From Hibiscus mutabilis (Eukaryota > Streptophyta > Magnoliopsida > Malvales > Malvaceae), in assembly GCA_019671005.1 (NCBI GenBank), contig CM033752.1, positions 16,182,001 to 16,246,000 on the forward strand: a DNA stretch of 64,000 nt. The letters are read 5' to 3'. Positions 25,801-35,463 of this stretch are shown piece after piece. Under the pieces are notes generated by a model that was not told where the DNA came from, made no database searches, and was given only the letters and a program-made list of their open reading frames with translations. Made by a program: the position numbers and the translations under genes. Numbering within the stretch: the stretch's first letter is position 1; each line of letters begins with the position of its first letter.

Positions 25801-26298
25801 CAAAACCTTTGATTTTTACCTGAGGAAATTGAAGTTCGAAAGGTGTTTGGTTGGAGAGAAATTGAGAGAAAGAAGTTACAAAGTTTGTTACGTGAATTTT
25901 GTTAAAAGTGTAAAATATGATTTACTAATTCTCTCCACTTTTAAAACCCATTTATAATCATTTAATTAAAGGGAGAAATCTTTTAAAAATATTTAGGATA
26001 AATAGCTCCTTAAAGATTCAAAGTGTTGATCATTTTTCAAAACAGTCACTAAAAATAGTTTTCAAAGTTTGCATTTTGGGCACTAGTCCAAAATGTCCAA
26101 ATCTCATTTTCCAATATTGATTTTACCACAATCATTATTATATTAAATAATGATTTTACATCATTTTTCCAAAATTTTATCACCTTTAAAAATATTTATT
26201 CTGATTTAATCCTGAAACTAACTCGAACATCTAATGCCGGTCCACCAGACCCTCGAATTGAACCCCAAAACATCTAGACCCAAAACTAGGGTATTACA
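22890..26298 (-). mobile_element. Element C 5' LTR, 3' tip deleted
   Basis: Matches the 3' LTR from its start (plus 26298, ...GTATTACA) to about 22905. Its last 35-40 bases on the minus strand, including the GGGTTACA terminus kept at 14778-14815, are missing, and the sequence passes directly into the primer site. Palindromes are at 23245-23540 and the ACTTAGTGAGGATGC box is near 24131-24147. No coding capacity. Confidence 0.9.
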
Positions 26299-27925
26299 CG
26301 GTTACCTAAAGGTTAGCGGTCGGCTAATCAAGGATAGTGGTCGTCTATCCGTGGTCACTATAATTGCCAACATATGAAAGTTTATTTGTTGAACCTATTT
26401 TATAATGCTTTGGGATTTAAACATGGTTTGTAATTTAATGCTTTGGGATTTAAGCATGAGATGACTTAATGCTTTGGGATTTAAGCATGTGATTTGTAAA
26501 CGTTGTTGCATATGGTCGATATGCATGTTTTGATTGGAATCAATGAAAATGCTTTGGACGTAAGCATGGTTTGAAAAAAAGTGTTTAGTTTTCAAAGGAT
26601 TTTAAATGCATCATTGTTATAAGAGCATCCTCACTAAGCATGTGTGCTTATGCTCTCTTTTTCCTAATGATCTAAAGCATTAAGGTTTGGGGGCAGCAAA
26701 GGCAAGTTTAAAGCAATCAAAGACAAGGACTACCTTGAGTATGAACTTGGTTTATGTTTCCAGTTAATAAGGCAATATGTTTGCCATATTTTGGGGATTT
26801 GTAATTCTGTTTTCCCATAGTTTTTAAGCATACGAAGTGCTGGATTTTGTGATTGGTTTGTTGTTGTTAAACTTGTGTGGATCCTTACTTATAATGATGT
26901 TAGATGAGTGCTTAGGAATACATCTAGTTAATTTGGAATGGTTGCCATGTTTTGATGATTCAAGCAAGGTTGTTTTGATGCTTTAGATGTGTAAGCATGA
27001 CGAGTGTGCCTTAAAAGTGCCAAATGTGAGTTTTGGTTGTTTGGTAGAATGATATTAGGACGCATGCCTATATAATATCTCGGGGAGTATGAATGCCATG
27101 TAATGTTGTTGGTTCTATGTTGCTTTAATTAGAAGTGTATCCTAGTAATGTTGTATAAGTGTTTGAGGCATGTTAGAACGTTTTGGTTATCGTTAAAGTG
27201 TGTTTGGATAGCAATTTGGGACATTTCAGGTCTAGGCGTACCGGTACGGGTGACCCTATTTCGATACGGGTAAACCATTTCTGGTTTAGTGTACCGGTAC
27301 ACGAGCAAGTGTTTCGGTATGAGCCTAGGTAGTTTTGGTCAGCGTTTTGGTACTCGAGAGGGTGTTTCGATGTGGCATAAGGATTTTATGAAGGCGTTAC
27401 GATACGCATAGGCATATTGGAACGAGATTTAGCTACTGGAATCTGGGTTTTGGAGATTATTAAGGCATATCCAAACACCTACAAGCGTATCGGTACGGCT
27501 GCAGTTAATTCTGTTATTTTGGAATATTTGGTAGTTTCAATTTCTTTCTTTTTGGTCCTTGAGTTTTGTGAATGCAATTCTATGAGTTCGGATAATCGTT
27601 TTGGCCTGAAGTTTGGCATGTAAGCATGTAATTGGACTAATTGAGGATTGATAATATTAATTTCAGTTTTGGTCCCTACATTTATGGAAATTGCATTTTA
27701 GTCCCTAAAATGTATGTTATGCAATTGGATGCCTTTCCGTAGTCCATTTCCTTTGAAAATTCACCTACTGCAAGTATGTATAGTTAGGATTAATAATATG
27801 CATCTAGACAAGATAAAAGGAAAAACTGGACCAGTTTTCTATAATCTTTCTCCGATTTGCTTCGACAAACCTAATGTCGTTCTCTTGGTTCGGTTGGGTG
27901 TCTCGGTCGGGTCGAGGGGGTTATA
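26299..27925 (+). mobile_element. Element B 5' LTR, second part
   Basis: Resumes with CGGTTACC after C and follows the B 3' LTR at 37216-38051 plus 41037-41786. It holds three direct copies of TGCTTTGGGATTTAA (26406-26485), the CCTCACTAAGCATGTGTGC box at 26629-26647 and palindromes at 27238-27500. It ends ...GGGGTTATA; a TA in place of the usual CA is a point change. A 191-codon frame at 27714-28289 crosses the LTR end and primer site and is not a gene. Confidence 0.9.
26406..26485. repeat. Three direct copies of TGCTTTGGGATTTAAGCATG
   Basis: Tandem units of about 32 bp; the same triplet is in the 3' LTR at 37320-37400 and in reduced form in C near 16225-16275 (reverse complement). Confidence 0.85.
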
Positions 27926-27930
27926 TTTGT

Positions 27931-27943
27931 TGGTATCAGAGCC
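27931..27943 (+). other. Primer-binding site of element B (tRNA-Met)
   Basis: TGGTATCAGAGCC exactly matches the canonical site complementary to the 3' end of initiator tRNA-Met, five bases after the LTR end. Confidence 0.93.
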
Positions 27944-28157
27944 AGGTTACGAAAGGTTGGGATGTTTTTGTTTGATTGAATGTAATTGTTTGATATGCAC
28001 GATGATTGTGAATATGTACGACAATTGTTTTACATCATGTTGGGGTACAAATTGGGAACACATTGCCTATTACCGAGGTTTTAAAATGTTTTATAAGGTT
28101 GTCTTGGATCCATTGCCTTATGTTAGCCTAACTTTAATGTATTTTGATGCTTTGTTA

Positions 28158-28403
28158 GCATTGCTTGACGTGAGACTCGTTCAATGGATAGTAATGCCGG
28201 GTCTAGGCAAAATAATGACGATTGAGGGAATCCTCGTATTAACTTACCTCATCCTTCTCCGTTGGTTCCTTATGTTGATGTTGGGGTAGGTGGTGTACCT
28301 CAAGCTCCACAAGGCTGGTTTTTGGAGATTTGACTCTGTTAATTCAAGCAATGACGGGGGATTTTAGGCAGCATGGCTGGAGTACAAGTGCAACCACCGA
28401 CTC
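28158..28403 (+). pseudogene. gag: Element B gag, N-terminal part
   Basis: Corresponds to the first part of C gag: REMTRS/MDSN-like start region near 28162-28195, then NPRINLPHPSPLVPYVDVG and a P/Q-rich stretch with GGVPQAPQG. The initiator ATG present in C is ATT here, and several stops are present (for example in QNNDD followed by TGA). It is cut at 28403 by the D solo LTR and resumes at 31737. Confidence 0.8.
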
Positions 28404-31400
28404 TGTAGTATCCCAATTTTTGGACTAGTGACCAAAATATAATTTTTGAAAGTTTATGGGTTAAAGTGTAAACTTTGGAAAAGTTCAGGGACCAAAGTGT
28501 AATTTTAAAAAGTTAAGTAATTTAACCCCGTAAATAGATATTTTACCTCCAAGAGTGGTTTTTCTGTGTTACCCAGGTTTTTTATACGAGCCTTATATTA
28601 TTCGAAATTGGATCAAACTAAAAAGTTATGCGTGCTTAAGCCAGAGTAGCATTAGGATGGGTGACCTTATGGGAGGGTCTCATGTCAATAGTTGAGACTG
28701 ATAAAAAGGGGAATCAGTTCGAGTTGAAATTTTTTTATGGATATCTGATAAAGGATTATTAAAAGAAATTTATCTGATAAAGATTTCGTGTAAATTATCA
28801 GTATATTGGACCGAGTCAAAATTTCAATATTTTGATTTTTACAAAATTATGGAATATTTTGTATGTCCAAAAATATTTACATATGGAGATCGAAATTATG
28901 AGAATTTCATATTTTACCCGATAGTTTGGAAATTGGAAAAATCGTAGAAAGTGAATATTGGGTAATCGGATCGAATTGAAATTTTAAAGACATTTCCAAA
29001 GATTACAGAAAATTCATAAAATATTATTTTATGAATATTTTATTACATTTGGTTGGATTCTAACTAGATTTAGTTAGGTGGTGATGGAATGGCAATTTTC
29101 AAGTCTTGTTAGTAAATAAAGTCTAGTTGGAGGGCAAATTGGACATTTACCATGGATGGCATTTTTGAAATATTTTAAAATGTTGAGGGCATTTTTAGAA
29201 GATGAAAAACACATGGATTTAATCTTGGCCCTTGGTTTATGATAAAATTAAATTTAGCCATTGGATTTGAAGGCTAAATTAGTAATTTCACTAATTAAAT
29301 GAATTTTAAATTCATTTAATTATCACATGTGGATTAAAAGGAAAAATATGAATAAAAATTGATCATCTTTCTTGGAGAATTTTGAAAAGCAAGAGAAAAA
29401 AGGGAGAAATTTTCTTTGGCAAATTTCAAGGTTCTAAAGTTAAAATCAAGGTATGTTGCTTTGAAATAAATTGATCTATGTTTCATGCTCTTTCTTTTGA
29501 GAGTAATTTTGCATGGGGATATGAAGAATAGTTCATGTTCTTGAAGAGAGAGAAATTGGAATTTCATGAACCATGTTAGAATTAAGGCTTGATTTAAGTA
29601 ATTTAAGTGTTGTAAACATGAAAACAATCTTGAACTTTGTTTAATTCTATGTTCAATGTTATAAACCCTAACCCTAGAATTTGGGGATTTGTTTAGGGGA
29701 TTGAATAAAGGATGGAAATGAATGATTTGTTATACTAGAAGCCCTAAATTGATGTTAGAATGAAAATTTTCCCTTAGGAAGAATAAAGGACCAATTCAGT
29801 TAGAATTGGAAATAAAGGGGAAATTATTGTGAAAATTATTCTAGTATTAGAAATGATGAGATTATGATCAAATTAGCTTGAATTGATAATTTAGGACCAA
29901 AATGGAAATATTGGAAAGTAAAGGATCATTTCGGTCAAGGAATAGAAATTAGAGGAAATTATGGAAAAATTTCCATAAGATTGGATATGATGAAATTATG
30001 ATTTTACAAGCTTTAAAATGTCATTTGGACCATTTTATAAGTTTGTAAAAACATAAGGATCAATTCAAAAATCTTGGAAAGATTAGGGACCAATTCGGCA
30101 TTTTGGGGAAAATTAGGCACTAAAGTGAAAAAATTATTTTCATGGAAGCATTATGCTTAAATTGTTATTAGAATGAAGTTTTGATCATTCTTTGATTAAA
30201 AGTTGAAGAGAATTCAAGGTATAATGACTTATGTCAAGGATCTAAGATTGGACAATTATAGGAATAATTGTAGGAAAATTATTCCTATTGCATTTACGTG
30301 TTAGTATGATATTAACATATAATTTGAAATGTATTTATGACATGTTGATGTACATATAGATCGTGATCAAAACCGAGATCAAACTATCAATCGAGGAAAA
30401 GACATAGATCAAGCTGAAGCTTAGTGAGGCTAAGTACTTATTGGCAACTTATAAAGTGTCAAGGTGAGTACATTTTCATGCATGGATAATATTATGATTA
30501 TCATTTGGAAGACTTCTGATAAGTCTACCTTATTAATAATTGTTTGATAGTTATATCATGAACTTGTATTTGACATGTTGAGAATTGTCAAAGGTAGAAC
30601 TATGAGGCATTTGATCACTAGATATATCAGGTATATATGTTTATGGTATTTCGGGTATGAACTGCCTTAGCTTGAAATCATGATAATTATATTTCCAATG
30701 ATGAATTGAATATGGAATTGGAAAGTATGCCCAAGTAAGTTACTGAAGTATAGAGTATAGTTGGTATGCCATAGAGTCCAGCGGTTTAGCACTTCGGTGT
30801 GGTTTATTAACACTTAGGTGTGGTTCTTTAGCACTTAGGTGCGATGTAATAGCACTTTGGTGCAGTTTTGACTTGTGTACTCAAGTCCTCCAACTATGTT
30901 GGACAATAATTTATTTGATAATAAATGGTTAATAAATTAGATAGTAGGTGAACTCTTGGATAATGGTAATAAATGGTAAATAATTTTGAGAGAAGGTAAA
31001 CTCTCGGATAATGGCAATAATATTAACATGATTTATGAATCTGGATTATATTATGTTAATGTTTGATTAACATAAGGGAAATAAAGGAATAGTGATCAAA
31101 CTGCATGTTTATTATATTATTGTTATAATTCAAGCATGTTGATTTATGTTTAAAAAATTATTATAATGCCTCACTAAGTATATACTTAGCGTGTGATGAC
31201 TTTTCACGCGTAGGTAGGAAACCCGGGTCGGAGTAAGGAGTAAGGCATCACTATCAAAGAAGGATATATATACAGTATCGGTAACTACATCCTTGATGTA
31301 TTTTGATATTTTCTAGTTGGCATGTATGAATGAATATTAGCTCTTTTAAACTAGTCTAGATGTGGATTGTAATATTAACATCTAGATAAGTGGATAGTAT

Positions 31401-31736
31401 ACGATATTGGACTTTGTTAGACTTGATGCTAGTTTAAAGAAATTACTAGTAATGAAAATCGGGTAATGTTATCAAAATGAAATTTTAGAGTAATCAAAAT
31501 GATTTTTATTTTAGGCAGTTTTATTAATCGTAAAGTATAGTTATAAATTTCCAAGTTGCTATCTAAAATCGGAGTCTATCTGATGGATTAAAAATTGGAA
31601 ATAAATTTTACGCGATTAAAAAGGAAAAATTCAAAATCGTCATTTTTGACTTGTATGAATAGCATAAAATGCGGTTTAAACATCATGTGACACTCTATAC
31701 TAGTATTGGGTAATAAATACTAGTAAGGGTGTTACA
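28404..31736 (+). mobile_element. Family-D solo LTR in element B gag
   Basis: Starts TGTAGTATCCCAATTTTTGG and ends GGTGTTACA, and matches the D LTRs at 3486-6857 (reverse) and 54572-58868. It carries GACTAGTGACCAAAAT at 28422-28437, TATAGTTGGTATGCCATAG at 30756-30774 and a CCTCACTAAG box at 31169. No internal region is present. The flanks are GACTC (28399-28403) and GGCAC (31737-31741), only 3 of 5 alike. Comparison with the C gag shows B gag resumes without loss, so it is a simple insertion whose duplication has decayed. Confidence 0.88.
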
Positions 31737-32721
31737 GGCACATGTTGTGACAGTTAATCAAGGTTTACCCTTAGAGCATTTTCATAGTTTGGGATGCGAG
31801 GAATTTAGGGGTCTGAGCCCTGAAGCAGTCGATGGATGGCTGGAAAAGACAATCCGCATTCTAGATCAAATGGGTTGTAACGATGTGCGCACGTTGGGTT
31901 GCACTGTGTCCTTGTTGCAAGGTGATTCTTACCATTGGTGGGTGATCACGATTGCGGGTGTTTCGGAGGCAGATTTGACTTGGGAGTTCTTTCAGAGAGC
32001 TTTTAAGAGGAAGTATCTGGGTTCTCAGTATCAGGATGCGGAGAAGCACGAGTTTATGTCACTATCGCAGGGTGGCATGTCAGTTGCCGAATATGAGGTG
32101 AATTTCATTCGCCTAAGTCAGTATGCCCCAGAGTTGGTTTTCGATGATCAGGAGAGGTGTGAGAGGTTTCGCTATGGTCTTGTGAAGGATATCAAGACGT
32201 ATCTATTGGATGTAGATTATACGTATTTTGATGTGTTGGTCAACCGTACTAAGAATATTGAGCAGTCTTTGGGTGTGACATGAAGGCTTCGGCCATGGGC
32301 TCAAGTAAGAGAGCGACTAATTTTGGCTATACTAGGAAGAAAAATAGGAGGTCTCGGGACAAGAGGTATAAGTCAGATTACAAGCATGGTGGCGGTGTCG
32401 GCCACGGTAATTTGGAAGTTTAGGTTGTAACTGAGTATGGACGATATGGTAGACCTCACACGGGTGAGTGTTGGGGGAAATACCTTGAGTTGCTGGATAT
32501 GTAGATCTCCTAATCACATGAAATGTGATTGTCATCGTGCTGTGGGGGATGCACAGGTTTGGGCTGTTGTACCTACTAATGGCTGAGGCTGTGGCAGGGG
32601 TAATTTTTAGAGATGTGAGGATGGTCAGAGTGTTGTAGCACATGCAGTTACTGTGTGACCAGATAATGGTGGGCCTGCTCAAGTTTATGCTCATCATGAG
32701 GGGCGCAATGACACTGATATG
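31737..32721 (+). pseudogene. gag: Element B gag, capsid core and zinc knuckle
   Basis: An open frame of about 180 codons from 31737 to 32281 covers the capsid core: FRGLSPEAVDGWLEKTIRIL, WEFFQRAFKRKYLGSQY and GGMSVAEYEVNFIRLSQYA, equivalent to C gag. It ends at a TGA after NIEQSLGVT. Beyond, in broken frames, a CCHC knuckle (C-x2-C-x4-H-x4-C) is intact at 32491-32532. Near 32300 KRATNFGYTRKKNRRSRD recalls the basic linker of the family. Stops near 32281, 32420 and 32587 make it non-functional. Confidence 0.88.
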
Positions 32722-33200
32722 ATCGCATGCACCTTTACCTTGCAATCTTTGTCATTGTTTTCTTTGATTGATTCGGGGTCTACTCCTTCATATATCTTAA
32801 GTTAGCATGCATCTTTGTTGAATGTTCCTGTTGAGATCTTAGATGTTGGCATGTTAGTAACTAGTTTCTTTGGGGAGACGGTTACTACTAGAAGGTTGTA
32901 TAGGCGTTGTCCTTTGGTTGTGCAAGTTAATGAATTTGCTGCAGATCTAATGGAATTGCCATTGCCTAGTTTTGACGTTATTTTGGGTATAGATTAGTTA
33001 AGTGGGCACAAGGCAGTGGTGGATTACAAATCCAAAAGGATTTTCTTAAAGTTAGCCGATGATTATGAGGTTGTGGTGGTTGGCGAGAATGTGAAATTCT
33101 TGTCTAATGTTGTTTCGGCTACTCAAGCGAAGAATATGACGTTTGATGGCTGCCAATCTTATTTGGCTATTGTTATGAGTTCAGAAGCCAAGGGTGTTTG
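32722..33200 (+). pseudogene. pol: Element B aspartic protease (broken)
   Basis: Frame with IACTFTLQSLSLFSLIDSGS (active-site DSG near 32770), then a stop where C has REHA. It continues EILDVGMLVTSFFGETVTTR, RRCPLVVQVNEFAADLMEL and FDVILGID followed by a TAG in place of the Trp of the usual DWL. It keeps a 30-codon stretch (GENVKFLSNVVSATQAK) that C has lost. A TGA at 33199 separates it from RT. Confidence 0.88.
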
Positions 33201-33201
33201 A

Positions 33202-34545
33202 ATGCAGGACATTCGGACTGTATGTGAATATCTGGAGGTGTTTCCTAAAGAGTTATCAGGTTTAGTGCTGGATAGAGAGGTGGAATTCGGTATTAAGACA
33301 TATAAGGGTTCGACTTTGGTGTCCATTGCTCCTTATCGGGTGGCACCAAAGGAATTAAAAGAGTTGAAGACAAAGCTCCAGGAGTTGTTAGACCATGGGT
33401 TCATTTGACTGTGTGTTTCACCTTGTGGTGTTCCAGTTCTTTTTGTGAAGAAGGATGGATCGATGCATATGTACATTGATTATCGGTAGTTGAATAAGTT
33501 GACGATGAAGAACAGGTACCCGTTGCCACAGATTGATAACTTGTTTGATCAGTTTCGTGGGGCAGCGGTGTTTTCAAAGATTGATTTAAGATCGGGGTAT
33601 TACCAGTTGAAGGTTAATGATGCGAATATTCAGAAGATGGTGTTTCGTATGAGGTACAGTTATTACGAGTTTCTGGTGATGCTGTTTGGTTTGATGAATG
33701 CCCCAGCTGCTTTTATGGACATGATGAATAGGGTGTTTCATAAGTACCTTGATCAGTTTGTGGTGGTTTTTATCGATGATATACTCGTGTACTCTCGTAC
33801 CGAGGAACAACATGATCAGCATTTGCAGATTGTGTTGCAAGCTCTGAAGGATAATTAGTTGTATGCTAAGTTGAGCAAGTCTGAGTTTTGGCTCAAGGAG
33901 GTGATGTTCCTTGGTCATATGGTTTTTGCGGAGGGTATCCGTGTTGATCCACAGAAAGTTGAGGCTATTATCAATTGGAAGCAACCTAAGTCAGTGTTTA
34001 AGATTCGTAGTTTTCTTGGGTTGGCTGGTTATTATCGACGTTTTGTGGATTGGTTTTCTAGTATTATAGCACCATTAACAAAGTTGTTGCAGAAGAATGT
34101 ACCGTATGTGTGGACGGAGAAGTAGCAGTAGAGTTTTGGGAAGTTGAAGAAAGTATTGAGACATGCTCCTGTGTTGATCCAACCTGAGTTAGGGAAAGAG
34201 ATTGTGGTTTATAGTGATGTGTCTTACGAGGTTTGGGATACGTGCTGATGCAGGATGGCAAGGTTGTGGCCTATGTGTTGAGGCAGCTGAAGGTTCATGA
34301 GAAGAATTATTCGACTCGTGATTTAGAACTTGCCGCTGTAGTGTTTGCTTTGAAGATTTGGAGAGACTACCTTTCTGGTGAAAAGTGTGTGGTTTTTACG
34401 GATCACAAAAGTTTGAAATACTTGATGTCACAAAAGGATTTGAACTTTAAGCAACGAAGATGGTTGGAGTTGCCTAAAGATTATGACCTGACAATCGAGT
34501 ATCATCTTGGAAAAGCCAATATGGTTGCGGATGCGTTGATTCGTA
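33202..34545 (+). pseudogene. pol: Element B reverse transcriptase and RNase H (broken)
   Basis: RT reads DIRTVCEYLEVFPKELSGL, KLQELLDHGFI and then a stop; VLFVKKDGSMHMYIDYR and a stop; then an open stretch 33490-33857 with VFSKIDLRSGYYQLKV, YEFLVMLFGLMNAPAAF and catalytic VVFIDDILVYS. After another stop come KLSKSEFWLKEVMFLGH and FLGLAGYYRRFVDWFSS. RNase H (34131-34545) shows VVYSDVSYE, a frame change near 34225, STRDLELAAVVFALKIWR, VFTDHKSLKYLMSQKDL and EYHLGKANMVADAL. Catalytic residues persist but five or more stops break the gene. Confidence 0.92.
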
Positions 34546-34759
34546 AGGTTACGGTTGAACTTAGGGCGATGCTTGCAAGGCTGAGTGTGACACGGGAAGG
34601 TGGCTTGTTAGCTGATTTGCAGGTTAAGCCTACTTTGTCACAGATGATTAAAGCTAAGCAACCGTTTGATGATTCTTTGGTTCGTCAAGTTAAGGACATA
34701 TCAGATGGTAATCCATCAGAGTTTCATTTTAATAATGATGGTGTTCTGTGCTTTAAGGG

Positions 34760-35267
34760 CTGAATAGTGGTGCTGGAGGATTTAGAGCATAGGCGTACTA
34801 TTTTGTCGGAGGCACACTCTAGTCCTTTTGCTATGCATCCCGGTAGTACCAAGATGTACCATGATTTAAAAGAAGTTACTATTAGGTTGGTTTGAAAAAG
34901 GATATGGCGGAGTTTGTATCTAAGTGCATGGTGTGTCAGCGGGTTAAAGATGAACATCAATTTCCATTCGGGTTGTTGCAACCGTTGAGAATTCTGAAAT
35001 GGAAATGGGAGAGAATCACCATGGATTTTGTGTCAGGGCTGCCTTCGGCACTAGTTAGAAAGGATTCCATTTGGGTGATTGTTGATCAGTTTATGAAGTG
35101 TGCACATTTCCTGCCAGTGCATACAACGTATATCTTGGATAAGTTGGCAGATTTGTGCGTTGTTGAGATTGTGTGTTTGCACGGGGTACCTAAGTCTATT
35201 GTTTTTTTTATTGAAACCCGCAGTTTACAGTGAGGTTCTGGCGATGTTTGCATCAGGCTTTAGGTAC
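34760..35267 (+). pseudogene. pol: Element B integrase, truncated by internal deletion
   Basis: Zinc-binding region: HRRTILSEAHSSPFAMHPGS near 34790, a frame change at about 34880, then KCMVCQRVKDEHQFPFGLLQ. The core begins with ERITMDFVSGLPSA (first catalytic Asp) and VIVDQFMKCAHFLPVHTTYI, then VPKSIVF. At about 35210 the frame breaks and at about 35267 sequence matching C near 19145 jumps to sequence matching C near 18500. The catalytic Glu, the rest of the core and the GPY/F region are therefore deleted. Confidence 0.88.
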
Positions 35268-35434
35268 GAGGAGCAGGTGGAAATCCCTAATTCCAGCAGT
35301 AAGTTTTTTCGTGGCAAGACAATAGAACTTGTTAAAGTCTTGTGGCAACATCGAGGAGTCAAAGAAGCCACTTGGGAAAGCAAGGTGGATATGTTGAAGC
35401 AATTTCTGCATCTTTTTCCTCCAGGTAAATTTTG
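35268..35434 (+). pseudogene. pol: Element B chromodomain remnant
   Basis: EQVEIPNSSSKFFRGKTIEL then VKVLWQHRGVKEATWESKVD and LFPPGKF, ending in TGA. It is the C-terminal chromodomain of the integrase, fused to the core by the deletion at 35267. Aromatic and acidic chromodomain positions (W of LWQHRG, W of ATWES) are kept. Confidence 0.88.
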
Positions 35435-35448
35435 AGGATGAAATTTCT

Positions 35449-35463
35449 TAAGAGGGGGAGAGT
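35449..35463 (+). other. Polypurine tract of element B
   Basis: AAGAGGGGGAGAGT immediately before the TGTAATGCC start of the 3' LTR. Confidence 0.88.

Larger units (their letters stand above)
14778..26298 (-). mobile_element. Element C: complete chromovirus-type Ty3/gypsy element, minus strand
   Basis: An 11.5-kb element in reverse orientation with perfect target duplications CGGTT (14773-14777 and 26299-26303). On the minus strand the order is 5' LTR (26298-22890), primer site (22885-22873), gag (from 22654), protease, RT, RNase H, integrase with chromodomain (to about 18322), polypurine tract and 3' LTR (18307-14778). It belongs to the same family as B, whose 5' LTR it entered. The uninterrupted target is preserved in the B 3' LTR near 37201-37220 (GTTAATGGTCGGTTACC). 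All coding frames carry stops or shifts, so it is dead as an autonomous element. Confidence 0.93.

Noticed and set aside
27714..28289. A 191-codon open frame on the plus strand, the longest uninterrupted plus-strand frame in its area
   Set aside because: It starts in the B 5' LTR, crosses the LTR end and the tRNA-Met primer site, and overlaps gag in another frame. The equivalent region of C is not open. Chance frame.
35100..35435. A 111-codon frame with a chromodomain as a possible domesticated small chromodomain protein
   Set aside because: It arises from the internal deletion in the B integrase; its N-terminal part is an off-frame reading of the integrase core, and nothing suggests a promoter or conserved start.
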